The notes: generated by a model from the letters alone, not told the origin. DNA of 12,336 nt from an uncultured Clostridia bacterium (GCA_947630255.1 CANRGU010000032.1:1-12336); one strand, 5' to 3'. Shown: positions 1 to 5,628, numbered from the stretch's first letter. Program-made: numbers and translations.

Positions 1-43
1 CTATAATAAGAATTATAACTAATAGTATAATTAAAAATACCAT
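1..43 (-). CDS. Start of a membrane protein, probably SPFH/flotillin-type (partial)
   Basis: Only the first 14 codons are inside the window. They begin at an ATG (43-41) preceded by a perfect AGGAGG (52-57 on this strand) and read MVFLIILLVIILII, an unbroken hydrophobic segment typical of an N-terminal membrane anchor. The gene follows nfeD after a 39-base gap on the same strand. NfeD proteins are usually encoded next to an SPFH/band-7 protein (stomatin, paraslipin or flotillin-like), whose N terminus is a membrane hairpin or helix. The SPFH assignment therefore rests on gene context, since no SPFH domain residue is visible. Any small membrane protein would give the same start. Confidence 0.6.
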   Translation of the reverse strand, partial: MVFLIILLVIILII

Positions 44-82
44 TTTTATTTCCTCCTAAAAATATATATTAAATATTGATAA

Positions 83-523
83 CTAAATAGTTAAATTTGT
101 TCTTACTGGCGATACAATTAATTTTACACCATCTATTTTAAGAACTTCTATTTCTGTATCTTTTGCAATCTTTGATTCATCTTCAGTTTTAGCAGACCAT
201 ATTTCTCCATTTACTTTAACTTGACCAATACCATGAATAGGGTCAATGTCTTGAATAACTATGCCATGTTTATTGATGAGAGAATAACTATTTGTAGGAA
301 CAGATTTTTTTCCAACAAATTTATCTGCAAGAGGTTTTGTAAGAGGAATAAGTATACAAGAACTTATAACAAATACAATGGTTTGTATCATAATGTTATC
401 TGTTATAAAGCTTGTTATCATTGCAAGTAGAGCTCCAATTCCTAACCAAAAAACTAGAAATCCAACTGTTGCTATTTCAATAACAAAGAAAATTCCTGCG
501 GCAATTAACCAAAAACTCCACAT
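83..523 (-). CDS. NfeD-like membrane protein (short form)
   Basis: A 146-aa NfeD-family protein of the short type, without the N-terminal ClpP-like protease domain of long NfeD. Roughly residues 1-65 hold hydrophobic helices (WSFWLIAAGIFFVIEIATVG, then two more segments). Residues about 75-140 form the soluble OB-fold: SLINKHGIVIQDIDP, GIGQVKVNGEIWSAKTED and IEVLKIDGVKLIV match the family pattern LIGkxGxV..I.P.G.V.v.GE.WsA...i.g..V.V..i.Gv.L.V. The family is thought to work with SPFH proteins in ordered membrane microdomains, and a probable SPFH gene starts 39 bases downstream. The ATG at 523 has AGGAGG seven bases upstream (531-536). Confidence 0.9.
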   Translation of the reverse strand: MWSFWLIAAGIFFVIEIATVGFLVFWLGIGALLAMITSFITDNIMIQTIVFVISSCILIPLTKPLADKFVGKKSVPTNSYSLINKHGIVIQDIDPIHGIGQVKVNGEIWSAKTEDESKIAKDTEIEVLKIDGVKLIVSPVRTNLTI

Positions 524-557
524 ATAATTTCCTCCTAATTTACAAATTCCATATATT

Positions 558-586
558 ATTATACTACAAAAATAAACAAAAGAAAA
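558..586 (-). promoter_or_regulatory. Probable promoter of the nfeD operon
   Basis: On the minus strand a perfect TATAAT (558-563) lies about 35 bases upstream of the nfeD start. A weak -35, TTTTCT (581-586), sits 17 bases further upstream. The -10 is convincing and the -35 is poor. No operator-like repeat overlaps it. Confidence 0.5.
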
Positions 587-630
587 GTATTTAACGCAAA
601 ATATTAGTAAGAATCTTGTACTTACAAAAT

Positions 631-658
631 AAGACCATCAAATGATTTTGACGGTCTT
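631..658 (-). terminator. Hairpin terminator of the XRE regulator gene
   Basis: A 12-bp stem (631-642 with 647-658, one G·T pair) and a 4-base loop begin 19 bases after the stop of the minus-strand regulator at 678. On the minus strand the hairpin is followed by ATTTTG, a short T run. It separates the regulator transcript from nfeD, which has its own promoter just downstream. Confidence 0.65.
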
Positions 659-677
659 TTCAAATTTAATAATTTTA

Positions 678-1001
678 TTAATTTTCTACAATTACCTTTG
701 CAATATTGTATATAAGATTTAATTTTTCTGGTGGACAATTTTTAAGTAAATTTGATAAATCTTTATTTAAATAAGTATGAGAATCTATAGAAACACCATT
801 TAAAATTTCACCTTCAGTAACATCTAGAATAGAACATATTTGATTTAGTCTTTTTAAATTTATATAAGAACTACCACGTTCAATTCTACTTAAAAATGCA
901 ACAGAAACATCTAATTTTTCTGCAAGCTTTTCTTGGGTAAGTTTTTTATTCATTCTTGCTTGTTTTAATCTTTCACCAATAATGCTGTAATTTAATGCCA
1001 T
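678..1001 (-). CDS. XRE-family (Cro/CI-type) transcriptional regulator
   Basis: A 107-aa DNA-binding protein. Residues about 7-62 form a classic helix-turn-helix of the XRE family: IGERLKQARMNKKLTQEKLA, then VSVAFLSRIERGSSYINLKR and LNQICSILDVTEGEIL. The last 40 residues form a short helical tail, probably for dimerisation or effector contact. The ATG at 1001 has GAGGTG (1007-1012) five bases upstream. The neighbours (nfeD downstream, a small membrane protein upstream) do not reveal its target. An inverted repeat upstream (1028-1092) could be its own operator, but that is inference. Confidence 0.9.
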   Translation of the reverse strand: MALNYSIIGERLKQARMNKKLTQEKLAEKLDVSVAFLSRIERGSSYINLKRLNQICSILDVTEGEILNGVSIDSHTYLNKDLSNLLKNCPPEKLNLIYNIAKVIVEN

Positions 1002-1027
1002 ATTTACACCTCTTTTTTATTTTGAAT

Positions 1028-1092
1028 ATAGCATTAATAGGTATACTTTTACAGAAACTTATCAATTAATATTTACTAAAACTCAATGCTAT
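1028..1092. repeat. Spaced inverted repeat upstream of the XRE gene
   Basis: ATAGCATT (1028-1035) and AATGCTAT (1085-1092) are perfect 8-base inverted copies 49 bases apart, lying between the XRE gene and the small membrane protein gene. The arms bracket where the XRE promoter should be, so they could be two half-operators for autoregulation. In DNA this AT-rich, an 8-bp inverted pair can also occur by chance. Confidence 0.35.
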
Positions 1093-1142
1093 TTGTTAAC
1101 AATATTATTGGTAAAAAGCAAAGAAATATTCAAATTAAATAA

Positions 1143-1385
1143 TTAAGGAAATATAAAATCGTGCAAAAAAGGAACTTTCCATATTATAAATATTAATATA
1201 GAAACAATTATTATTGTTAAGATTAAAGCCTTAAAATCTCTAGAACGCTCGTCAGGGTCTTTATGAATTTCATTATTTATAAGTGATTTAAACGTAGAAG
1301 AATATCTTTTTATATAACCTTCATTATGAGTATTTTTTTCTGTATTTGTATAATTATTAAATTTATTATTTGGACCATTTTCCAT
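1143..1385 (-). CDS. Small tail-anchored membrane protein, function unknown
   Basis: An 80-aa protein that I do not recognise. Residues 1-25 are rich in Asn and polar residues and probably disordered. Residues 26-51 are charged (EIHKDPDERSRDF). Residues about 52-69 (KALILTIIIVSILIFIIW) form one clear transmembrane helix, followed by a short tail (KVPFLHDFIFP). This gives a C-terminal anchor with an N-terminal cytoplasmic or spore-compartment domain. I chose the ATG at 1385 because AGGTG lies six bases before it. The in-frame GTG three codons upstream overlaps that ribosome site and is unlikely to be used. It has its own promoter, divergent from ruvA. Confidence 0.75.
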   Translation of the reverse strand: MENGPNNKFNNYTNTEKNTHNEGYIKRYSSTFKSLINNEIHKDPDERSRDFKALILTIIIVSILIFIIWKVPFLHDFIFP

Positions 1386-1423
1386 GTTATTCACCTACTC
1401 ATTAAAATATAACCTATAAATAT

Positions 1424-1451
1424 ATAATAGCACAAAAATCAAATTTGTAAA
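1424..1451 (-). promoter_or_regulatory. Promoter of the 80-aa membrane protein gene
   Basis: On the minus strand TTTACA (1446-1451), a 16-base spacer ending in TGC, and TATTAT (1424-1429) give five of six matches at each box plus a TGn extended -10. It lies about 40 bases upstream of the start at 1385. It is arranged back-to-back with the ruvA promoter, and the two -35 boxes are 26 bases apart. Confidence 0.6.
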
Positions 1452-1477
1452 CTAAAAAATAAAAATTAAATTAGGTA

Positions 1478-1505
1478 TTGCAAAATAAAATTATTGTGAT
1501 AAAAT
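1478..1505 (+). promoter_or_regulatory. Promoter of ruvA-rarA
   Basis: TTGCAA (1478-1483), a 16-base spacer ending in TGA, and TAAAAT (1500-1505) form a sigma-A-type promoter with an extended -10. The ruvA start lies 35 bases further on, with AAGGAG (1527-1532) eight bases before the ATG. I see no LexA-type (GAAC-N4-GTTC-like) box, so SOS control is not evident. Confidence 0.65.
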
Positions 1506-1540
1506 AATAACAGAAAATTTGTTTGCAAGGAGAATAAAAA

Positions 1541-2140
1541 ATGATTGCATATGTAAAAGGAAAATTAGACACAAAAACAGATACATTTGTTATAATAGAT
1601 GTACAAGGAATTGGCTACAAAGTATTTATGCCAGCAAAATCTATTGAAAAATTAGGTGAGCTAGGAGATACTGTTAAAGTATATACATACTATTATGTAA
1701 GAGAAGATAATATAAGTCTATATGGATTTACTTCAAATGAAGAATTAAGAATGTTTGAGCTTTTATTATCTGTAAGCGGAATTGGAGCAAAATCTGCTAA
1801 TTCAATGCTATCAGAAATAAGTCCATCAAGCTTTGCTTTAGCGGTAATTACAGATGATGTTTCTAAACTTGTAAAAATACCAGGAGTTGGCAAAAAAACA
1901 GCAGCAAGAATTATTTTAGAATTAAAAGATAAACTAAAAACAGAAAGCGCAATAGAAGCAAATGAAGAAATAAATGTTGTACTTGAAAAAGATACCAATG
2001 CAAGCGAGGCAATTGCTGCATTACAGGTTTTAGGATATACCAGAAGAGAAATAGAAAATGTATTACAAAAGATAGATACAAAAAATCTAGGATTAGAAGA
2101 AATAATAAAACAAGCCTTAAAATATTTAGCAAAAAATTAG
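1541..2140 (+). CDS. ruvA: Holliday junction branch migration protein RuvA
   Basis: A 199-aa RuvA, the normal length. RuvA binds four-way DNA junctions as a tetramer and loads the RuvB helicase rings for branch migration during recombination repair. Domain I (residues 1-63) is the OB-fold starting MIAYVKGKL, with the family's GIGYKV. Domain II (about 65-135) carries two helix-hairpin-helix motifs, SVSGIGAKSA (77-86) and KIPGVGKKTA (112-121), which contact the DNA backbone. Domain III (about 152-199, SEAIAALQVLGYTRREIENV) is the RuvB-binding helical domain after an acidic linker. All three domains are intact. The next gene is rarA, not the usual ruvB, and it starts 29 bases downstream in the same apparent transcript. 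Confidence 0.97.
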   Translation: MIAYVKGKLDTKTDTFVIIDVQGIGYKVFMPAKSIEKLGELGDTVKVYTYYYVREDNISLYGFTSNEELRMFELLLSVSGIGAKSANSMLSEISPSSFALAVITDDVSKLVKIPGVGKKTAARIILELKDKLKTESAIEANEEINVVLEKDTNASEAIAALQVLGYTRREIENVLQKIDTKNLGLEEIIKQALKYLAKN

Positions 2141-2169
2141 ATAATTTATATAAGAAAAGAGGAAAAATC

Positions 2170-3412
2170 ATGGATTTAAGTGTACCACTAGCACATAGAG
2201 TAAGGCCAAAAACACTAGACGAATTTGTTGGACAAGAAGAAATACTTGGAAAAGATAAAGTGCTATATAGAACAATAAAAGCAGATAGATTATCAAGTAT
2301 AATCTTATGGGGACCAACAGGATCTCGGAAAAACCTCTCTTGCAAAAGTAATTAGTAATACAACAAAATATAAATTTATAAAATTAAATGCAGTAACTAG
2401 TGGAGTAGGAGATATAAAAAATGCAATAGAAGAGGCAAGAAACCCATTGCTTAACCCAAGTGGAAAATGTATTTTATTTATAGATGAGATACACAGGTTT
2501 AATAAACTTCAGCAAGACGCTTTACTTCCATTTGTAGAAGATGGAACAGTTATACTAATTGGTGCAACTACAGAAAATCCATATTTTGAAGTTAACAAAG
2601 CTTTAATTTCAAGATCAATGATTTTTAAATTAAATCCACTAACAATAGACAATGTGTTTACAATTTTAAAAAATGCGATAAAAAATCCAGAAGGTTTGGG
2701 AAGTTATAATATAAAAATAAAAGACGAAACACTAAAAAAAATTGCTGAAGTTTCAAACGGAGATGTAAGAACAGCATTAAATAGTTTAGAAGTTGCAGTA
2801 CTTACAACCCCAGTAAATGCAGATGGAGTAATTGATATAACAGATGAGATAGCTGCAAATAGTACAGGAAAGAAAAAGGCTATATTTGATAAATCAGGCG
2901 ACAGCCATTATGATAATATAAGTGCATTTATAAAATCTATGCGAGGTAGCGATCCAGATGCAACAGTATTTTACTTAGCAAGAGCTTTAGAAGGTGGAGA
3001 AGATCCCGTGTTTTTGGCAAGAAGAATTACAATTTGTGCATCTGAAGATGTTGGACTTGCAAACCCTAACGCTTTGGTAGTAGCAAATAGCGCAATGCAA
3101 GCAGTTCATAATATTGGCATGCCAGAAGCTAGAATAATACTTGCAGAAGCTGCTATATATGTTGCAAATTCTAAAAAATCAAATGCTTCATACTTAGCAA
3201 TAGAAAGAGCATTAGAGGATGTAAGAACAAAAGATACAGGAACAATTCCAATGCACATTAGAAATGCTCCAGCTAGTGGAATGAAAGATTTTGGATATGG
3301 AGTAGGATACAAATATCCGCATGACTATCCAAATCATCAAGTTGAACAACAATATTTGCCGGACAAAATGCTAGGAACAAAGTATTATATAAAAGATGAT
3401 ACTATAGATTAA
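2170..3412 (+). pseudogene. rarA: RarA/MgsA AAA+ ATPase, interrupted by a one-base frameshift
   Basis: RarA (MgsA, YrvN) is a tetrameric AAA+ ATPase of the clamp-loader family that acts at stalled or gapped replication forks. The first 52 codons (PLAHRVRPKTLDEFVGQEE, IILWGPTGS) are typical. At 2326 an extra base turns GSGKT into SRKN and the frame stops at 2355. Omitting one base gives GPTGSGKT at residues 48-55 and an open frame to 3412 (413 codons, normal length). That frame includes Walker B ILFIDEIHRFNK, sensor region LIGATTENPYFEVN, arginine-finger region ALISRS and the C-terminal MHIRNAPASGMKDFGYG domain. Everything outside this base looks conserved, so this is either a very recent mutation or a sequencing error. 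RuvB is excluded by the DEFVGQE context and the C-terminal domain. The ATG at 2170 has GAGG seven bases upstream. Confidence 0.93.
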
Positions 3413-3420
3413 AAATAAAT

Positions 3421-3479
3421 AAAAATGGATAGGCTTCAAAGGTTGAAAAATGTTTAAAATTTGGAGCCTATCCATTTTT
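3421..3479. terminator. Long bidirectional terminator between rarA and an XRE gene
   Basis: A 20-bp stem (3421-3440 with 3460-3479, a single T·G pair) and a 19-base loop start eight bases after the rarA stop. On the plus strand the stem runs into ATTTATTTTTTTT. On the minus strand it runs into ATTTATTTTTAAT. It serves both convergent genes, and its right arm overlaps the stop codon of the minus-strand regulator at 3478-3480. Confidence 0.88.
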
Positions 3480-3696
3480 ATTTATTTTTTTTATCATCTG
3501 GTATATATTCTAACAATTCAGAAATTTCACAATTAAAAGCTTTACAAATATTATTAAGGTGTTTAACATCAATTCTTTTGACCTCTTCATAATACATCTT
3601 AGAAATAGTAGCTGGACGTATATTAGTCATCTCGGCTAATGCCTTTTGAGTCATTTTATTTTTTCCTAATAAATCCGACAATTTAATTTTTATCAT
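3478..3696 (-). CDS. Small XRE-family regulator (YozG-like)
   Basis: A 72-aa protein that is almost entirely one Cro/CI-type helix-turn-helix: MIKIKLSDLLGKNKMTQKAL, then NIRPATISKMYYEEVKRIDV and LNNICKAFNCEISELLEYIP. This matches the compact HTH group typified by B. subtilis YozG, with no effector or dimerisation domain beyond the fold. It ends in a basic tail (DDKKNK). The ATG at 3696 has only a weak ribosome site (GTGAGATG, six bases upstream). It is divergent from the 83-aa/TSUP operon, whose promoter begins about 100 bases away, so it may regulate that operon. That is positional inference only. Confidence 0.85.
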   Translation of the reverse strand: MIKIKLSDLLGKNKMTQKALAEMTNIRPATISKMYYEEVKRIDVKHLNNICKAFNCEISELLEYIPDDKKNK

Positions 3697-3729
3697 GTTA
3701 ATTCATCTCACTTTATATAATTTTGTTGT

Positions 3730-3758
3730 ATTTTATCATTTTATGTATTAAAATAACA
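3730..3758 (-). promoter_or_regulatory. Possible promoter of the YozG-like regulator
   Basis: On the minus strand TGA-TAAAAT (-10 at 3730-3735 with an extended TG) lies 34 bases upstream of the start codon. The matching -35 position (TGTTAT, 3753-3758, 17-base spacer) is poor. The call rests on the extended -10. Confidence 0.35.
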
Positions 3759-3796
3759 TGGAGTAAAATCAATATAACGATAAACGTAATAAAAAG

Positions 3797-3825
3797 TTGC
3801 CTAACAGTAAAAATACTGATATAGG
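3797..3825 (+). promoter_or_regulatory. Promoter of the TSUP operon
   Basis: TTGCCT (3797-3802), a 17-base spacer ending in TGA, and TATAGG (3820-3825) form an extended -10 promoter 28 bases upstream of the ATG at 3854. This shows that the in-frame TTG at 3797 is part of the -35 box and not a start codon. Confidence 0.55.
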
Positions 3826-3853
3826 ACAAAATAAAAAAAAGAGGTATAAAAAA

Positions 3854-4105
3854 ATGAATTTTAGAAAAACTATAAACATGAAAAAAATAGAGTATATTAA
3901 TTGGAAGGCTAATGGCCAAAATTATTTAAAGGAATTACAAGCTTTTTTAGATAAAGCAGAAAATATAGAAAACGAAGAATTAAGAAAAGAAATAATATTT
4001 CAAATGCTTAAATGTGATAAAGAATTAACATTACTTGCAGAAAAAATGTTTGAAAAATATAGAAATGAAAAAGAGAAAAGCTTAAAAGAAAGCGAAGATG
4101 ATTAA
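3854..4105 (+). CDS. 83-aa charged protein of unknown function, coupled to TSUP half 1
   Basis: I do not recognise this protein. It has 83 residues, is highly charged and contains no membrane segment. Residues about 22-75 (LKELQAFLDKAENIENEELR, IIFQMLKCDKELTLLAEKMF) look like two amphipathic helices, probably a small helical hairpin or coiled coil. The C terminus is acidic (KESEDD). The start at 3854 is chosen because AGAGGT (3840-3845) lies eight bases upstream and the promoter lies just before it. Its last codons overlap the next gene by eight bases (GAAGATGATTAA), so translation of the transporter half is probably coupled to it. A soluble partner or regulator of the transporter is the simplest guess. 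Confidence 0.75.
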   Translation: MNFRKTINMKKIEYINWKANGQNYLKELQAFLDKAENIENEELRKEIIFQMLKCDKELTLLAEKMFEKYRNEKEKSLKESEDD

Positions 4106-4442
4106 AAAAATATCACTAGGAATAATTGCTGGATTCATAAGTGGATTATTTGCAGCAGGTGGGGGAATGATAGTTGTACCAGCGCTTGTTCATATATTTA
4201 ATTTAGATGAAGCAGAAGCAAGAGCAACATCAGTGTTTGCAATTCTTCCTATGGTTATAACAAGTGGACTATTTTATTATAACAACAATTTTATAGACTG
4301 GAGTATCGGCATAAAATGCGCTATAGGTGGTATAATAGGAGGTTTTATAGGAGCAAAATTACTAAAAAAACTATCAGATAAAATTTTAAAAATAACTTTT
4401 ATAATTTTTCTAAGTTATGTATCTATAAAAATGGTTATATAA
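4098..4442 (+). CDS. Half-size TauE/SafE (TSUP) membrane protein, half 1
   Basis: A 114-aa protein matching one repeat unit of the TauE/SafE family (sulfite, sulfonate and other organosulfur export or uptake). Full-length members have about 250 residues with two such units. Residues 6-34 carry the family signature GFISGLFAAGGGMIVVPAL. Three more hydrophobic segments follow: about 43-60, about 68-90 (WSIGIKCAIGGIIGGFIGAK) and about 96-114. It ends naturally at a stop, and the second unit is a separate gene 24 bases on, with its own ribosome site. The start overlaps the preceding gene and lacks a strong ribosome site, which fits translational coupling. The transported substrate cannot be read from the sequence. 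Confidence 0.88.
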   Translation: MIKKISLGIIAGFISGLFAAGGGMIVVPALVHIFNLDEAEARATSVFAILPMVITSGLFYYNNNFIDWSIGIKCAIGGIIGGFIGAKLLKKLSDKILKITFIIFLSYVSIKMVI

Positions 4443-4466
4443 AATTATCCGAAAAAAAGGAGAAAA

Positions 4467-4850
4467 ATGTTAGAAGTCTTAACAGGAGTAATATCAGGAA
4501 CTGTAAGTGGTACAGGTATGGGAGGAGGAACAATTCTTATTCTCATACTTTCTGTTTTTATGGGAATAGACCAGCACATAGCACAAGCTACAAATCTAGT
4601 ATTTTTTGTTCCAACATCTATAACAGCAATAATAACAACTATAAAAGAAAAATTAATAAACTGGAAAATTGGAATTCCAGTGGCTATAGCTGGTATTGCT
4701 GGAGCAATTATTGGAGCAAAAATATCTGTAAATATGGATGTTAATCATCTAAAAAAATACTTTGGAATTTTTTTGATGATTATTACAATTTATGAAATAT
4801 ATTCATTCATAAAACAGAATAAAAAAAGCATAAATACAAATAATAAGTAA
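4467..4850 (+). CDS. Half-size TauE/SafE (TSUP) membrane protein, half 2
   Basis: A 127-aa protein with the same four-segment plan as its neighbour but a diverged sequence. The signature here is GVISGTVSGTGMGGGTILIL (residues 7-26). Further hydrophobic segments follow at about 42-60 and 68-90 (WKIGIPVAIAGIAGAIIGAK, which aligns with WSIGIKCAIGGIIGGFIGAK of half 1) and 95-115. It ends in a basic polar tail (KQNKKSINTNNK). AAAGGAG (4456-4462) precedes the ATG by four bases. The two genes together equal one ordinary TSUP transporter, so a heterodimer is likely. Homodimers of each are an alternative. Confidence 0.88.
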   Translation: MLEVLTGVISGTVSGTGMGGGTILILILSVFMGIDQHIAQATNLVFFVPTSITAIITTIKEKLINWKIGIPVAIAGIAGAIIGAKISVNMDVNHLKKYFGIFLMIITIYEIYSFIKQNKKSINTNNK

Positions 4851-4876
4851 AAGAAAAAACAGAAAGGAGAAAATTT

Positions 4877-5014
4877 ATGAAATTTGTTAAAGGTATGATT
4901 ATTGGAACAATGGTAGCAGCAGGAGTTGCAATGATGTATAATGATGGAATGATGAATAAAAAAAGAATTATGAGAAGAGGAAAGCAATTAGCAAAAAAGA
5001 TAGGAGCATTTTAA
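4877..5014 (+). CDS. 45-aa YtxH-like small membrane-associated protein
   Basis: A short gene encoding 45 residues. A Gly/Ala/Met-rich hydrophobic stretch (residues 4-21, GMIIGTMVAAGVAMMY) is followed by a basic amphipathic helix (NKKRIMRRGKQLAKKIGAF). This plan, GxxxG-like helix then Lys/Arg-rich helix, resembles the start of YtxH-family small proteins. The ribosome site AGAAAGGAGA (4861-4870) is strong and lies six bases before the ATG. The gene is 26 bases after TSUP half 2 and just before the operon terminator, so it is probably the last gene of that transcript. Its role is unknown. Confidence 0.8.
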   Translation: MKFVKGMIIGTMVAAGVAMMYNDGMMNKKRIMRRGKQLAKKIGAF

Positions 5015-5024
5015 ATAAAATATT

Positions 5025-5053
5025 AAAAAATCACGCATTGTGCGTGATTTTTT
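5025..5053. terminator. Bidirectional terminator after the TSUP operon
   Basis: A perfect 13-bp stem (5025-5037 with 5041-5053) with a 3-base loop has an A6 left flank and a T6 right flank inside the stem: AAAAAATCACGCA, loop TTG, then its complement. It lies 11 bases after the 45-aa gene and 10 bases after the stop of the convergent gene at 5063. The symmetric A/T flanks let it work in both directions. Confidence 0.92.
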
Positions 5054-5062
5054 GTAAATTAT

Positions 5063-5545
5063 TTATTTACAACATTTAGGTTCAGGTTTAGTTTTGCAAT
5101 TATCTTTGTAATTATCCATACAATCGCATAAGTCGTCGTCTTTGTAGTCATCGTTGAATGATTTTTCATCACATTCTAATTTTACACCTTTTAAACATTT
5201 ACCTTGGCGTTTGCATTCCTTGCAGATTTTTACATGTTTTACTCTATCTACCCAAACTTGAATTTCGTATGATTTATCTGGGCAAAGTGGTCCAAAAACA
5301 AATTCTCCATCTTTATCTGTAAATGTATGAGAAACTGGTTTTCTTTCTTCCTTACCATATTCACAAGATACCTCTATAAGTTTTACTACAGCATTTTCAA
5401 CAGGATCTTTGTAGCAGTCTCTAATTACACCATAGATTACATTTCTGTTATCTTCTGGAAGATTAATTTCCAAGTCAAATTGTTTACCTTTCTCAATAAA
5501 TCCGTCAACTTTAACTACAGGACAAAAATCTTTTTCAAAATCCAT
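5063..5545 (-). CDS. Cys-rich carboxypeptidase-regulatory-like (transthyretin-fold) protein
   Basis: A 160-aa protein of a type common in Clostridia. Residues about 30-105 form a carboxypeptidase-regulatory-like beta-sandwich: NVIYGVIRDCYKDPVENAVV, then HTFTDKDGEFVFGPLCPDKS and YEIQVWV. The pattern is G.V.D..G.Pv.nA.V.l with tD.dG.F.f.p. There is no signal peptide. The C-terminal tail is Cys-rich (CKECKRQGKC, DLCDCMDN, ending PKCCK), and the whole protein has 13 Cys, suggesting metal binding or cross-linking in an assembled structure. I chose the ATG at 5545 because AAGGA precedes it by nine bases. The ATG at 5554 directly abuts that ribosome site. A sigma-K-like promoter upstream suggests late sporulation expression and possibly a spore-coat role. 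That role is inferred. Confidence 0.82.
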   Translation of the reverse strand: MDFEKDFCPVVKVDGFIEKGKQFDLEINLPEDNRNVIYGVIRDCYKDPVENAVVKLIEVSCEYGKEERKPVSHTFTDKDGEFVFGPLCPDKSYEIQVWVDRVKHVKICKECKRQGKCLKGVKLECDEKSFNDDYKDDDLCDCMDNYKDNCKTKPEPKCCK

Positions 5546-5589
5546 TAATATCATTCCTTTTCTTTTTTATTCTAGCTTTAAGCTTAATA

Positions 5590-5617
5590 TATAATATGTA
5601 AAAATAAAAAGAAAAGT
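5590..5617 (-). promoter_or_regulatory. Sigma-K-like sporulation promoter of the Cys-rich protein
   Basis: On the minus strand AC (5617-5616), exactly 17 bases, then CATATTATA (5598-5590) fits the sigma-K consensus AC-N17-CATANNNTA. The -10 lies about 45 bases upstream of the chosen ATG. No good sigma-A pair is evident here. The region is very AT-rich, so part of the match could be chance. Confidence 0.4.
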
Positions 5618-5628
5618 GATATAAAATG

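Noticed and set aside
2320..2355. Programmed ribosomal frameshifting in rarA
   Set aside because: The restored frame needs a +1 shift, whereas the GAAAAAC run would favour -1 slippage, which leads to a stop within a few codons. There is no stem-loop or internal Shine-Dalgarno-like stimulator nearby, and disrupting Walker A would be an odd place for recoding.
2170..3412. Calling this gene ruvB because it follows ruvA
   Set aside because: The sequence has RPKTLDEFVGQE, ILWGPTG and a C-terminal MHIRNAPASGMKDFGYG domain, all typical of RarA/MgsA, and it lacks the RuvB winged-helix C terminus.
3797..3853. TTG start giving a 102-aa version of the 83-aa protein
   Set aside because: The TTG is the first half of a -35 box with a matching -10 at 3820-3825, and there is no ribosome site before it. 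The ATG at 3854 has AGAGGT at the right distance.
5100..5160. FLAG-epitope-like DYKDDD in the Cys-rich protein, suggesting engineered DNA
   Set aside because: Only six of eight residues match, and they lie in a natural Asp/Lys/Cys-rich tail (NDDYKDDDLCD). Nothing else nearby looks synthetic.
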